NCBI GenBank assembly: GCA_022457155.1
Contig: JAJGOT010000464.1
Location: forward strand, 603,501 to 667,500
Length of the DNA: 64,000 nucleotides
From: Cladopsammia gracilis
Lineage: Eukaryota > Cnidaria > Anthozoa > Scleractinia > Dendrophylliidae
Direction of reading: 5' to 3'
The notes beneath the pieces were generated by a model. It did not search any database and was not told the origin of the DNA. It was given only the letters and a program-made list of their open reading frames with translations. The position numbers were made by a program, and so were the translations under genes. How positions within the stretch are numbered: the stretch's first letter is position 1; every line of letters begins with the position of its first letter. Shown here in pieces: positions 18,440 to 31,505 of this stretch.

Positions 18440-20010
18440 AGCGCTGCGCACAAATACTAAAAATAGATAGACCCCTACGTGACTCAGACAAAGTTTGCTG
18501 TCAGCTCAAAGGCTTTGTATGAGCGGGATGTGTTTTGGATACGAAAAATCGGTAAAATTAGCGGTAAACGTGATTTGAACGTCTTTGGGGCTTCAAATCT
18601 AATAAATAAAAGGCAATGTTACATTCGGGAGTGAAAAACTGATTCAAGAAATGTAGATTTTGGCTTAAAATTCAATAAATTATGCGACGAGGCTGCACAG
18701 TGAAATCCGATCATCGGACTAACAATATCTTAGCTCTCATGCGATCAGAAAACATTTCACGTCTTTCGTCCAAAATTAAGCCAAAAGTAAATTGTTGTAT
18801 TCTCCTTGTATGACTAAGATGTGTGCATCACTAGCTTGGATAAAGATGCGTAAATAGGTTCCAAATGATCCAGAATATGTATTTGATACAAATACCGTTT
18901 ACGACCCGCGAATACGACGGGAGCAAAGCGGAACGGCAAAAGGTCCAGAGAATGACAAATTCTGTCTCTGCGTATATATTCTAAGGGATACTGTATAATA
19001 TATACTGTAACGCTTGGAGAGTATATAGGCCGCAATTTGGAAAAATTCTCGAGTATTCGTCCAACGAGTATAAACTTTTCTGTTACTACCGCTGCGGTCG
19101 CATAAACAACATAAAAATAAACCTATCCTTTCAGTGGAGCAGTGGACAGATTATCATTTCTTTTCACAATTATTGAAACCTGTCTTTTATTTGCAATGGA
19201 TCCCTTTTTTTATAACTGCGTGGTTCAATATGCTACGTTTCTAACGGCTCAGCTGTATATACTGCAAACTGGACCTCTCGAGAGTGAAATCATTCAGACA
19301 ATAATATTGCCGCTCTCTATTAATTCTTTGCATTTTCACCAAAGTTTGAGATGTTCCAAGAATAATGTTTAGGTTTTCTATTCAACATTGACCCGGGTGA
19401 TCGATTTTCTTGCGAAAATATCGATAAAAGCCGCATCAAAGTGTTCGCCAACACCACTTTCCCCACAGGCTTCCCAAGCTACATACGTGGTGTATGCGAC
19501 AGCTTGTGTATATAGAGAAATGTATGGGAAAATCACGGATTCTCTAAACAGTGTTTGTGTGTGTGTCTAAAATTGGGTAAGGTAAATAACTATCTATTTT
19601 GAAATAAAGTTTATCTACCTCAAATGTGTCGTTTACTTGTGTCTTGTACCGAATTTGAAGCCATTCCGACGCCATTTAGCGAAGTTATTCGAAGTCGTTG
19701 TCGTCCCTTAAACGACTTCGAATAACTTCGCTAAATGGCGTCGGAATGGCTTCAAATTCGGTACAAGACACAAGTAAACGACACATTTGAGGTAGATAAA
19801 CTTTATTTCAAAATAGATAGTTATTTTCCCAATTTTAGAGAATCCGTGATTTTCCCATACATTTCTCCATATACACAAGCTGTCGCATACACCACGTATG
19901 TAGCTTGGGAAGCCTGTGCTTTCCCATACAAAATTATTATGCAGGAGGAGTTTGTTTGTCTGAGTCACAACGGGGGTCAAAAGTCTGTGACGTCATTTGT
20001 GCGCAGCGCT
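18440..20010. mobile_element. 1.57-kb TIR element in D1
   Basis: Ends are perfect 15-bp inverted repeats AGCGCTGCGCACAAA (18440-18454) and complement (19996-20010). A further shared block TGACTCAGACAAA lies inside each end. D2 lacks the element. Comparison with D2 (around its own insertion) indicates an AT/AT target duplication. No transposase seen, so it is non-autonomous; superfamily uncertain. A long foldback lies near its right end. Confidence 0.75.
19464..19918. repeat. Long hairpin (arms 236 and 208 bp)
   Basis: Arms 19464-19699 and 19711-19918 are inverted repeats with an 11-base loop. The left arm has an extra TGTGTGTGT-containing insert. It spans sequence such as AATAACTTCGCTAAATGGCG and its complement. 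The open frames on either strand here are mirror images, not genes. A transcript would be a long double-stranded RNA. Confidence 0.92.
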
Positions 20011-20939
20011 ATTAAAACATGCCTTTATAACTTTTCTCCTTATATATGCAAAAGCAATTTCATGCACTCAAGTAAATTCAGGCATGGGCCGCTACTTATT
20101 TCGCCCAAAAAGTGAGGGGGTGGTCTACCTTCTGAAGATTAAGCTATACAAACGAAAAACTTTGACAGATTAATATGTTTGGCAATGTTGTCATATTGAC
20201 GTACATAACGTATGCAAATTAGGTCACGTAACCTGTCAGGGTTATTTTCAACTCAAATTCTTATTTACCGGAAGCTCCCTTTAGGATTATAATGTTTTGC
20301 CTATTAGGTACATCATTTCTGTGCCCGGCCTTTTTAAGATAATCAAAACAAAAGTGTGAAAAACTTAAATACTTATGTGCGGACTGCGCACAAGCACAAA
20401 CTGTCGTTTATTTTCAAAATTAATAAAATATTTCAAAAGCTTCGGGCACAGATATTTTGTTGCTGACTTTGTGAACCATTTAGGAGCAGTCAAAATACGT
20501 AACTGTTGGTATAAACTGGTGAGAGTTTTGCTTAAAGACTTATTAAGACTTTGTGGCCGTAATAAGTCACGTGACCTAATTTGCATATCATGTGCATGTC
20601 AAAATAATTGCAAACTTTTTAGCCTTGCAAAGTTTTACGCTGTTACAAATAAAGTCTCAGAAGATAGACCACCCCGTCACATTTTGGGTGAAATAATTGG
20701 AGGCCCACGCCTTCGATTTACTTATAAGCAGAACAGTAAAGCTCATAGCACGCTCAGTTTATAAATTGTTTCGATAAGATTCATAATGCTAACAAACCAG
20801 AGTTCATTTAACCTTTTCTCAGGCCTGACCTTTTCTGAACATAAGAACTGCATCAGCTCCCAATTAAATCTATGATAGAGTTCAAGATTTTAACTGACTT
20901 TTAAAGCTTGAAATTGGACCTAAATATTTTACGGACACT

Positions 20940-21262
20940 AGCTTTAATTAAATATATGCCCAGCAGAAAATTTCGCTCCGAATAAAAAACTGCTAGTAGT
21001 CCCTAAGTACAATCTTGAAACCTATGAAAAACGCGCTTTTTCAGTATCTGCACCTATACTATGGAATAATTTACCCGATCATATTAGAACTACAGCATGC
21101 TTCAGTACTTTTAAGAGTAGACTGAGTTAAGACTCTTATATTAAGTCGTTTCTTTTACATTTTCACTACCTTATATCTGTTTTTAAGGGCTATAGGTTTA
21201 TTAGTAGAAATGACGCTATAGAAATAAAAAGTATTGTTATTATTAATCATTATTAATCATGT
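20940..21262 (+). pseudogene. 3' end of a CR1/L2-like LINE in D1
   Basis: Translates to a typical LINE C-terminus: LLVVPKYNLETYEKRAFSVS then LWNNLPDHI and FKSRL, followed by a short UTR and a TTATTA-type tail. Frame broken upstream. D2 counterpart at 25470-25826. Confidence 0.75.
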
Positions 21263-22330
21263 GGGGGGGGGGGGGGGGGGTTGCTCGCGTTAACGTTTTC
21301 ATTGCGAAAACGTCGTTTTCAAATTGAAACTCAGTGTGTACGTGGCCTAAAGCAGCAGTCAATGCTTTCTGCAGCTTGTTTGGCATCAAAATCACAGGGA
21401 ATTGTGGAATAATATCTGAACACCGTAGAAGTATCCCGTTTAAAAACCTGATGGCATTCTCATGGAATATCTATTTGTTGCTCAGACTAGCTCAGACTGG
21501 GTGCTTACAAAACAGGTGCCAACCAACGTTCAATTGTTGCCATAAGCAAATAAAAATTCTACGAATTTTCTGGTAAGATTATTCTGCCCATGCATGGAGT
21601 CCTCCGAAACGGCCTGACCCAAACCTCTCAGACTAAAACATTGTTTCTTCCGGCCCGTACTCATTCTCACATTTTCAACCATTTAAAATTTATTCATCAC
21701 TAGAAACGAAATCATGCAAAAGTCAGATAAGTTATGAATTTAATGTTTTGCCGAAACGCGAACGTTCTAAAACTACAATCAGTGTTTCATGCAGCTTGAC
21801 TGTGTAGCTACAAAAACACTAAATTAATTGCGTTGAGCAAATCGAGTTTATAACATAACGGCTCAAGACACTCGAGTTTTCAGTCTCCAGTTTTCCTTTC
21901 TCCACAGTCAGTTTTCAAATTCCATTTTTTTAAACCAGCGAAGAGTGACGTTTTGCAACGGTCGAGGAAACGAAGCTGCAATCAGAGTTTCCTGCAGCTT
22001 ATGTAGTAATAATATATAGCACAGAGAATTGCTTAACACCGTTGCTTATAATAAGCAAGTCGCGTTTGTAATTGCACGCATTTTGGGCATCCTACTGATA
22101 AACAGTTACGACGCAGAGATATATATATTTTTAGCAACTACTGTGATTTGCAGTCTGTCCATTTGAATTGTAACATTCTCGTGGCACGTGGGGTGCAGCT
22201 CTCGTTTGCGTCCCGCTGTCGCTGCTTGCCGCTTATCAGTTCGAAGCGAGTATCGGTATTAAAGTAATAACTTCTGGTATTCAGGGTAAATTCACGCAGA
22301 ATTTCATTAATCGCTTTAAGACTGCGGTAT

Positions 22331-23086
22331 TTTTTTTACAAACATCTTTATTCAACATTAAACAAAACTGCTTACAATATAGCATAAAAAGGAAATAAAT
22401 AAGAGAGCAGAAACTAACTAAAAGAGATAGAGGTCAAGGGATAAATCGAGAAGAGATTAGATTTAGATTTTCAATTCTCCATTGCGTTTGTAACTTAGTT
22501 ATGAATTGTGAGCAGATTGGGCGTATTTCAGTAATTTTGCAAGAATATACTGAGATACTTTTTCATGAGAAGGACAGGAAGATCTAGTTGGCGACATATG
22601 CAATGGTGTAACGAGGGGGGAAGTATGTAATCTTGAAATACAATTTGCTTTTTCGAAAGATTTATTTGTGTTTTGTTTAATTTATTGAACCACGATAAAA
22701 TGTTTTGGTAGAATTCAGCATTAATGGGACACTCCAAGAAGGTATGCTCTAATGAGTCAGTGTTCTGACATTGAAAGCACTTATTATCATTTTTTATTTT
22801 AAATCTCACAAGTTTCTTATTCGTAACTAATATACGATGTAACAGCTTAAAAGCAAATTCTCTTAGTTTATTATCTATGGTCATTTTATAGATTTTTCAA
22901 ATGCTTTTTTCCAATTTGTTTTCGCTGCTTAAGCTACTAAGGTCTTCTCTCTTGCGTATTATCCCGCCTATGGGTTGGTTTTTCTTTTTCATTACGAACT
23001 TTATCTCATATTTACCTCTTAAAAGTTGCGGAGTCTAAGACTATACGTCCGCCATTTGCAAGCCTCTCTCCCCAGTCCCTACGGTA
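22331..23086 (-). pseudogene. 5'-truncated L1/Tx1-like LINE fragment in D1
   Basis: The minus strand encodes the LINE C-terminal zinc-binding region (KLREFAFKLLHRILVTNKKL, then CFQCQNTDSLEHTFLEC) followed by a 3' UTR ending in an A-tail (T-run 22330-22338 on +). D2 lacks it. The site CGGTAT occurs on both sides (about 22325 and 23080), a likely target duplication. It therefore inserted after the D1/D2 duplication. Confidence 0.82.
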
Positions 23087-24462
23087 TAGAAGAAAGCTGT
23101 GTTCCTTACCTTGAAAACTGGTTCCGATGTTTCGCGGCTTTTCCAACGACAGACTGCTATATATTGCTAACATGGAACACTTTTAGCAAGTTCTGCAGGT
23201 TGTTGAAATTGATATGAAGCCGCTTTTAAATTGATATTGAAACTGATATGAAGCCGCTTTGCAATTTCATTGTGCAATTAGGCCATACTTATAGACTGAG
23301 TGGGAGGGCCGGATGGGAAAATATTTGGCTCGAAGTCAGATGGCCTACGGACGTACCGACATGACCGTTATCTTATTATACGACCACAAGCACTATTCGG
23401 TTAAACCAGAAACCCATAAGTGGGTTGAAACGTGTAACGCGCATTCACAACTTCCGAATATTCAGTTTTTGCTTTGTACCATATTTGGAAACCCTTCGAT
23501 CCCTTGAGATTAAAAGCAAGTTGTTCTAGCGAATTGATTGATTTAAAATATTTTTATCTTGATTTTCCAAATATGAAAGTTGCAACTTCTTAGCAAATTG
23601 AATAATCGGAAGCTTGTTTTGAAGCGTACAAGAGACAGCTGCACGTTTCAACCCACTTATGGGTTTCTGGTTAAACCTATACATGAATTGCTTTACATGC
23701 AAATTAAAAAAGTTGTGCGATCTTAACGTTTAGTAGCTGAGCAATGGCGCTCACTCAAATGGTGTTAATTGTTTTTACTGAGAACATTCAGTGCTAATGC
23801 TTACTTTACAGAGATAGAAAGACTTAAGACATGCTCGGCTTGGTCTACCTGACTTGTTTATGAGCAAGAATGAATAGTTTTTTTTTTCTTTTAACAATTT
23901 CTCTTCTTTTATCCTCTGTGAATATCATTAAGGTAATTTATTCCTATTTGGTATTTGCTAGTTTCTATGACAACGTTTTTGCAATTAGGTATAATATAAT
24001 ATCCATCCAGTCGAAGATAAAAACTACTAACTGGAGTAAAAAAAAAATGAGAAAATTCGCTTATCGAGTAATTTTTCTTCCAGTTATAGATGCACTTGTT
24101 CAACTTGTTGAGGAAAAGCCAGCGATATTTTATAAGATTTTTTTCTTTCGTAAACAAGAACTCATAAGTAAAGGGAAGTTCTTTTGTCATGATAATGTCC
24201 TCGATCGAATTCTGGCAATACACGTCCTTATTATGTAAAAGAGGCTAATGAGCCAGCTAATGGCAACCCCAAAATATTGACCAACGCCAAGGCTAATTAT
24301 AAAACCGCAACCGCCGGGTGTCTCTGTTTACTAATAATTCTAGTTTTTTTCTTGAGTAAAATGATCCAAATCACATTTCAGTCGCTCATGGCAGCACTGA
24401 TACTGAATACTGCTGTTTTTTATACTTTACAGGTTTGAAATTTCCCTTGCAGACGCAATTAA

Positions 24463-25183
24463 GGTTACCGTGTACCTTCAGATCGAAAATTTATTGAATT
24501 TTTTTTTGGCGTCAAAATAAAGTTTATAGAATGAACTTTCATCCAAAAAACAATTATCGAAAAATAGTGAAAATTGACGGAGAAATGACGGTATAACTTT
24601 TGTGGGCGGAGTTTGTTTATGAAGCGATATGTTTTTCTAAGCGCTGTTTTCTCAAAGTTAATTTTTCGCTTGTAGGGGACACTTTAAAGAGCTACAACTC
24701 AAAGGGAATTTGTTTGATTTTCCTCAAATTTGGACAGAAGCTTGGCTAACATATAATCAACATTACAAAAACCTCTCGGCGAATTTCTTATTTTCGAAAA
24801 CTTTTTCGTCAAAAGCCATTTCCGTGCGATCACTCCAATTTTTTCCCTCCCTTTTACGAAAATATTCTGTAACTTTTCATTGCAATTGAATATGGGAAAT
24901 CGCCGACACCTTTTTTAGCGCTCCGTGTCCGGAAACCCGAGAACAAATCAAATTAGCAAAATACAATAATCGCTTTGAGTTATAGCGTTTTAAAGCTGAT
25001 TCGGACGTTCGAATTTAGACGTCTTAAAAAATTCGACAATTCATTTTATTAGCAAATGGTTTCTATATTTAAATAGCCAGCTCTATAAGCTTTAATTTGA
25101 TGTCTGGGTTTAGGTATATTAAGTGTAATCTTAAGACACTAGAGCTGTTATCCTGGAGACACCCTCGAAGGTACACGGTAACC
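24463..25183. mobile_element. TTAA-target DNA element in D2
   Basis: 721 bp, perfect 17-bp TIRs GGTTACCGTGTACCTTC and complement, with TTAA on both sides (24459-24462, 25184-25187). A TTAA duplication is typical of piggyBac and Kolobok elements. No transposase seen. Absent from D1, where a different element occupies the same spot. Confidence 0.85.
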
Positions 25184-25469
25184 TTAAAACATGCCTTTGT
25201 AACTTTTCTCCTTATATATGCAAAAGCAAGTTTATGTAGAACAGTAAACTTAAGCTCATTTATTCCTATTGCGTTCTCTAATAGTACGCTTAGTTTATAA
25301 ATTGTTTCGGTAAGATTCATAATGCTGACAAACAAGAGTTCATTTACCCTATTCTGAACATAAGAACTGCATCGGCTCCTAATTAAATCTATAATAGAGT
25401 TCAAGATTTTAATTCTGACTTTTAAAGCTTGAAATTGGACCTAAATATTTAACGAACACTTTAATTAAA

Positions 25470-25826
25470 TATATGCCCAGCAGAAAACTTCGCTCCGCCA
25501 ATAAAGAACTGCTAGTAGTCCCTAAGTACAATCTTAAAACCTATGAAAAGCGCGTTTTTAGTATTTGCACCTAGTACATGTTATACTATGGAATAATTTA
25601 CCCGATCATATTGGAATTACACTGCTCCAGTACTTTTAAGAGTAGACTGAGTTAAGACTCTTATATTTAGTGGCTCCTTTTAGATTTTTACTACCTTATA
25701 CCTGTTTCTATATTAGTAAACTATTATTCTTGTAAAGTAATTTTTGATATAATTGAAGTATTTTTGTTAAGCGCTATAGGTTTATTACTAGAAATGGGGC
25801 TATAGAAATAAAAAGTATTATTATTT
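25470..25826 (+). pseudogene. 3' end of a CR1/L2-like LINE in D2
   Basis: Same fragment as in D1: RKLRSANKELLVVPKYNLKT, then LWNNLPDHI. Tail TATTATTATT near 25817. The insertion predates the D1/D2 duplication. Confidence 0.75.
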
Positions 25827-26634
25827 ATGGGGGAGGGGGAACCCTCGCTAACCTTTTCAATTGAAACTCAGAGTGTGTTCATGGCCTAAATTTAAACAGC
25901 AGCCAATGCTGCTTTCTGCAGTTTGTTTGGCATCAAAATCACAGGGAATTGCCTACTAATATTAACACCGTATAATATACCCCGTTTAAAACCCTGATGG
26001 CATTCTCATGGAATATCTATTTGTTACACAGACTGGGTGCTTACAAAACAGGTGCCAATCAACATGCAACTGTTGCCATAAACAAATAAATATTCCACGA
26101 ATTTTCTGGTAAGATTATTCTGCCCAGCCTGACCTGTTAGACTAAAAGATTGTTTCTTCCGGCCCGTACTCATTTTCACCTTTTCAACCATTTACAATTT
26201 ATTCATCACTAGAAACGAAATCATGCATAAGTCAGATAAGTTATGAATTTAATGTTTTGCCGAAACGCAAACGTTCTAAAACTACAGCCAGTGTTTCCTG
26301 CAGCTTGTGTAGCTACAAAAACACTAAATTGCGTTGAGCAAATCGAGTTTATAACATAACGGCTCAAGACACTAGAGTTTTCAGTCTCCAGTTTTCCTTT
26401 CAGTCCACAGTCAGTTTTCAAATTCCATTTTTTTAAACTCAGCCATGGTGAAGTTGATGTTTTGCAACGGTCGAGGAAACGATACTGCAGCCAGAGTTTC
26501 TGCAGCTTATGTAGTAATAATATATAGCACAGAGAATTGCTTAACACCGTTGCTTGAGCAAGTCGCGTTTGTAGCATACTCGTGGAACGTGGGGTGCAGA
26601 GCTGGTAAAGTCGTGAAATTACCCACCTCCCACC

Positions 26635-27060
26635 TTAACCGCGGTCAAACGAGAGAAATTTGCAAAAGTTAAGCAAAGTACTTAAAAGTTAAGATTGTCA
26701 TTTTCACTGTTTAAAGTTTAACATATCGCCAATACACTGTCAATTTACCAAACGTTTTGAAAGTTTACCAAAAAAGTTCCAAGCGTTTAAAAACTCTGAA
26801 CTGCAGAATTGTCGGCGCCATTTGCCAACATAATTTTGATCAGGCGCAAAGAATTTTGGTCAGTTTTCAACGGAAAAAAAGCTCATCATTTTGAGAAAAA
26901 TGTAGTAGTAGTAACGTCAACTAAATTTAAATTTAAATTTAAATTTAAACTAGTAACGTCAACTAAATTTTTTATGCATCCTTGCCCATATTTCCATTTA
27001 ATGTTAAATAAAATCCCACTAAATAAAACGAAAAACGCCTCGGACGTTTGACCGCGGTGG
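26635..27060. mobile_element. 426-bp TIR element with 10-bp target duplication in D2
   Basis: Ends CCGCGGTCAAACG and complement. ACCTCCCACC is repeated directly at 26625-26634 and 27061-27070. It includes an (AAATTT)n stretch near 26926-26949. The duplication length suits a Mutator-like MITE. Absent from D1. Confidence 0.75.
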
Positions 27061-27070
27061 ACCTCCCACC

Positions 27071-28275
27071 AATGTGTGGAAGCCGCTTTTCAGACATGAA
27101 CTATTTGTTGCTTTTCTCCTTGCTCGGAGGGGTATTTTTACATATTCTCATGTTTTCCTCCCTCCAAAAAATCATCACTTTCAAATTCCGTTTTCTTCTA
27201 GGCCAACTGAATATGGAGGGTTTGTATGAAAACACCTGAGGATATTATCAATGACTTTTCTCAGGAAAGAAAAGCAACTTGAAAATTTATATTATATAAC
27301 TATGATATTATATATACTTCCTTATAACTTCAATTGTATTTGCCGCACAAAAATAGTTTAATTCGGTTCTGTTCACGCTACTCTGCCTTCATCGGCTCGT
27401 CCTCATAATTTCAAGAGTGAAATAAAATGCGTCGAAGGGTTATAGACTGTGAAGCTCTCGTTTGCGTCCCGCTGTCGCTGCTTGCCGCTTATCTTTCGCA
27501 GTAATAACTTCTGGTATTCAGGGTAAATTCACGCAGAATTTTCATTAATCGCTATAAGACTGCGGTATATAAGAAAGCTATGTTCCTTACCTTGTGAACT
27601 GGTTTGATCCGATGTTTCGCGGCTTTGTCCAAAGACAAACTGCTATACTTACTGTACTTAGCTAACATCATGGAACACTTTTAGCAAGTTCTGCAGGTTG
27701 TTGAAATTGATATGAAGCCGCTTTTAAATTGATATTGAAATTGATATGAAGCCGCTTTTAAATTGATATTGAAACTGATATGAAGCCGCTTTGCAATTTC
27801 ATTGTGCAATTAGGCCATACTTATAGACTGAGTGGGAGGGCCGGATGGGAAAATATTTGGCTCGAAGTCAGATGGCCTACGAACGTACCGACATGACCGT
27901 TATCTTATTAGACGACCACAAGCACTATTCGGTTAAACCAGAAACCCATAAGTGGGTTGAAACGTGTAACGCGCATTCACAACTTCCGAATATTCATTTT
28001 TTGCTTAGTACCATATTTGGAAACCCTTCGATCCCTTGAGATTGAAAGCAAGTTGTTCTAGCGAATTGATTGATTTAAAATATTTTTATCTTGATTTTCC
28101 AAATATGAAAGTTGCAACTTCTTAGCAAATTGAATAATCGGAAGCTTGTTTTGAAGCGTACAAGAGACAGTTGCACGTTTCAACCCACTTATGGGTTTCT
28201 GGTTAAACCTATACATGAATTGCTTTTCATGCAAATTAAAAAAGTTGTGCGATCTTAACGTTTAGTAGCTGAGCA
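27071..28275. other. D2 flank, no gene seen
   Basis: Includes repeated GATATGAAGCCGCTTTTAAATT units (27709-27790), one more unit than in D1, and a CCGGATGGGAAAATATTTGG dispersed repeat at 27842. Confidence 0.6.
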
Positions 28276-29321
28276 ATGGCGCTCACTCAAATGGTGTTAA
28301 TTGTTTTTACTGAGGACATTCAGTGCAAATGTTTATTTTACAGAGATAAAAAGACCACTAGGGGCGTCAGACAAGGCTGTCCCTTGTCACCTTACTTGTT
28401 TATATTAGGTACAGAAATATTGTTAGGAAAAATTCGTCAGCGTAAGCTGGTTAAAGGAATACAAATGTATGAAAACGAAGTAAAGATCAGCCAATTTGCG
28501 GATGACACTAACCTCTTTTACTTAGATATTATCTCGGCCGAAAAAGCTCTCAGTATAGTTAATGAATTTACAGGTGTTTCCGGACTGAAATTAAACATGA
28601 AAAAGACGAAAGCCTTGTGGTTAGGAAAATGGTAAAACAATAGAGTTACACCGCTACAATTATTGTGGCCACGAGATCCGGTTAAAATTCTAGGTATTTA
28701 CTTTTCGTATGATGAAAACAAGTACAACTTTCGCTTAAAAGTGCAAAAATTACAAACCAACCTAGCTAGATATATGGGGTTCAAGGAATCTTACGCTGTT
28801 TGGAAAAGTATTGATTTCAAAATCTATCGGGCTATCGCAAATTGTTTATTCCGCAACTAACATAAATATCCCTGGAGATATTGCGACGATCATCAAAAAA
28901 AGCTATTCGATTTTCTTTGGAACAAGAAAAACGATAACATTAAAAGAGAAGGCCTTTATCAAGACTACGATAAAGGTGGAATCCGTATGACTGATTTTAA
29001 TTTAATGATAAAGGCAATGCGGTTCGCGTGGATCCCGCGACTTTTTTGTCACACAAATTTAAATTGGAAGTCAGTTCCTGATCACTTTTTTCGTAAACTG
29101 GGTGGTCTAAAGTTTCTTCTTCATTGCAACTACGATGTGAAATTTATAAATCCCAAACTTCCAATATTTTATAAAGAAATTCTATCATCTTTCAAAGAAT
29201 TAAAATCTCTATACAGCTACTATCCGGGAAAAACTGTTTTATTTAACAATTGTGAGATTCTAATAGATGGCAAGCCGTTCGTCATAAGCGAATGGCTTTC
29301 AAAAGGAATAACTTCTATTAA

Positions 29322-29830
29322 GGACGTTCGCGACCATTGCTACTGCGCATTTTTTCGCGCCTGTCACGCAAACGTACTGTTAATGAAATATCAACAAAAA
29401 CGTACCCAACGCGACCCAACGCAAACTTTTTTCAACTTTTTGAATGGAACGTAAAGAGCGTGTAGTATTATGGGATAGCTGTGGATCCAGGTCTTCTCGG
29501 AAATGTCACGCAATGACGTGACAGTGCGAATAGATGGTCGCTTTTAGAACTTCGCAGCGATTTTACTCTCTTGGATGCCCGGTGACCCCTATTTTTCTTT
29601 CCGTAGATCACTTCCTTTCTTAATTTTCTCCATTTTAACAAAAAAAAAAAAAAAAAAAACAGAAAAAATCTGTACGTGAGAAGTTACAAATATTTCGCCT
29701 TTTCTGCTCTCGTGCGACCAAAGTTTTCTTCGAATGCGGACGGGCAATACTAATATGTTTTCTTTTTCAAGGCCTATTCTACCTCAAGGAACGACATCAG
29801 ATGCAAAAGTTTACGTAATAGACTTAGTTG

Positions 29831-29861
<31 letters not shown>

Positions 29862-30056
29862 TTTCACTAAAGTAGCTTCTTTTATTGCTAATAGTTGTAA
29901 GCTAAGATCGTCTTTTAATAACGAAAGCTTCTTAAAACGCATTGTCTTCAATGCGCCTTATCTCGAAAACGAGCGCGGTGACCCCCCCATTTTTTTGGTC
30001 ATTTTGGCAATAGTTGATCTTCACTTTACTGCATGGCAAGTTTTAAAAAAATCTGT

Positions 30057-30085
<29 letters not shown>
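29322..30085. mobile_element. TTAA-target element inside the LINE
   Basis: 764 bp with 11-bp TIRs GGACGTTCGCG and complement, bounded by TTAA at 29318-29321 and 30086-30089. Interior contains an A-run (29640-29660) and two similar GGTGACCCC blocks. No transposase. Excising it with one TTAA leaves the LINE codons Ser-Ile-Lys-Asp-Leu-Leu continuous. Confidence 0.85.
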
Positions 30086-30090
<5 letters not shown>

Positions 30091-30259
30091 GATCTATTAG
30101 ATAATAACGGCCAATTTGTATCTTATAAAGACTTTAATTTAAAATATAATTGTAAGACTAACTTTTTAAACTACTATCAAGTTATAAGTGCCGTCCCAGA
30201 TCACCTACTATTAAAGGCAAGAAACAGGACAGATTTTCACAAAGAAATATTTCTAAATA

Positions 30260-30611
30260 ACCCCGCTTAATACGGACACCCGCTTATAACTAAAAGCGTC
30301 AGTACAAAGAAAAGTCACAGACTTTTTGAAATGAATTCATTGTTGTGCCTGTTTCAATAACAATACAATACTTAAAACATTTTACTCTGAGACTGTGATA
30401 AATAATCGTGATGTTTCTTTAGGATGAACTTGTTACTGTTACAGTTAAGAAATTAAACAACGTTTTCTCGTAGAACTGTCTGCTTTGGTTTTAAGATCGG
30501 TAAAACATGTGTCCCTGACGTTTTCTCTGAGAGCCCACTTAATACGGACACCCGGATAATACGGACACTATGGCATGTCCCCTTGGTGTCCGTATTAACC
30601 GGGTTCCACTG
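30260..30611. mobile_element. pogo/Tigger-like non-autonomous element inside the LINE
   Basis: The right end reads CAGTGGAACCCGGTTAATAC on the minus strand, a pogo-type TIR, followed by TA. The left end keeps ACCCCGCTTAATACGGACACC-like sequence after TA but has lost the first seven TIR bases. Repeated ATACGGACACC motifs. 352 bp, no coding. Confidence 0.75.
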
Positions 30612-31430
30612 TAAACAAAAATTGAACAGGACAAGTCAACGAAGTTAGATCTAGAAACGGCAAAAATAAGAGATTTTTACTGGTTACTGAACTGGAAAGT
30701 CCATCATTCGCCACAAACTGGACCAACTAAATGGAATAAGCTTTTGTTACTAAAGCCCCATTTACACGACATTCATTTTGGGTCCGGCACTCCTAAATTT
30801 TGGCACGCGGGCCGATAATTTAGGGCGCGGCCCGCTTATATTTTTGCAGTGTAAATGCAAAATGTTTGGCACGCGTGCCCAAAAATTTAGGCGGGCCGAG
30901 ACCACCTCGGGAGGTAGTCTCGGCCTGCCTAAAAAGAGGCCCGCGTGCCAAAACGAATGCATTGTCGTTCCCAGATCGGAGAGCCTTCGACGACGCGGCG
31001 AAAATAACTTTTGGCGCCAAAATTTCAGCACAGGTGCAAACGTTTGTTGTTCGCGGAAAGAAAGATCACTGGCCTCGAGAGGGAAAACTTGGAGCAACAA
31101 GAAGCTGTACACAGCTTGAACTCGTGGCGCCTTTAACTCATTGCAGCATTGATTCCCAAGTGATTTGAGTGCTTTTACAGAGAAACATAAGCTTAAAATT
31201 ATATCTAATCAAAGGCTCCTAAGAGCCAACCCGAGAAGAAGAAATGCTAACGCGTAACGCGTAACGCAATATTGCCGTAAGCTTTAATACGTTTTCACAC
31301 TGACACAGTTCGATATATATATATATTTTGTAAATTAAACGTAAGGATTTTTGACAAACGAAAAAAAAAGTACATCACTTTCATAATGTCCGGTTCGAAA
31401 AAAGAAAAAGAAAAAAGAAAAAAAAAAAAA

Positions 31431-31505
31431 GGACTTCATGGAGATTCGAACTCGGGCCATCCGGGAATAAGCCACAATCTCAATCACTGCGCTGTCCAAG
31501 AGCAC
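31431..31505 (-). repeat. tRNA-like SINE head inside the Harbinger element
   Basis: The minus strand reads an A-box-like CAGCGCAGTGATTGAGAT and a B box GAGTTCGAATCTC, followed at once by a T-run (A-run on +). It does not close a proper cloverleaf, so it is a decayed tRNA-derived repeat rather than a gene. Confidence 0.4.

Larger units (their letters stand above)
18054..23823. repeat. Local diverged duplication, copy D1
   Basis: In direct orientation with 24078-28354. Matching landmarks: ATGCACCTGTTTGAGGAAAA (18061) with 24090, TATAAATTGTTTCG (20760) with 25296, the CR1-like fragment, GAAATCATGCA (21709) with 26217, and the CCGGATGGGAAAATATTTGG block (23310) with 27842. Divergence is far higher than for the 47-kb duplication. 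D1 contains a private 1.57-kb TIR element and a private LINE fragment. Confidence 0.85.
24078..28354. repeat. Local diverged duplication, copy D2
   Basis: Partner of D1. It carries its own TTAA-target element (24463-25183) and a 426-bp element (26635-27060), both missing from D1. Its right end runs into the LINE at 28276. Homology to D1 stops inside the LINE near 28354, so the LINE was cut by the duplication border. Confidence 0.85.

Noticed and set aside
19708..20115. 90- and 126-codon frames on opposite strands
   Set aside because: Both lie on the long hairpin and mirror each other; not genes.
23313..23507. Conserved pair of ~64-codon frames (also 27845-28039)
   Set aside because: Shared only because of the D1/D2 duplication; the nucleotide block is a dispersed repeat also found near 13848.
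30762..31168. Several overlapping ~100-codon frames on both strands
   Set aside because: They translate the Harbinger terminal repeat and an internal inverted GC-rich block; no family resemblance.
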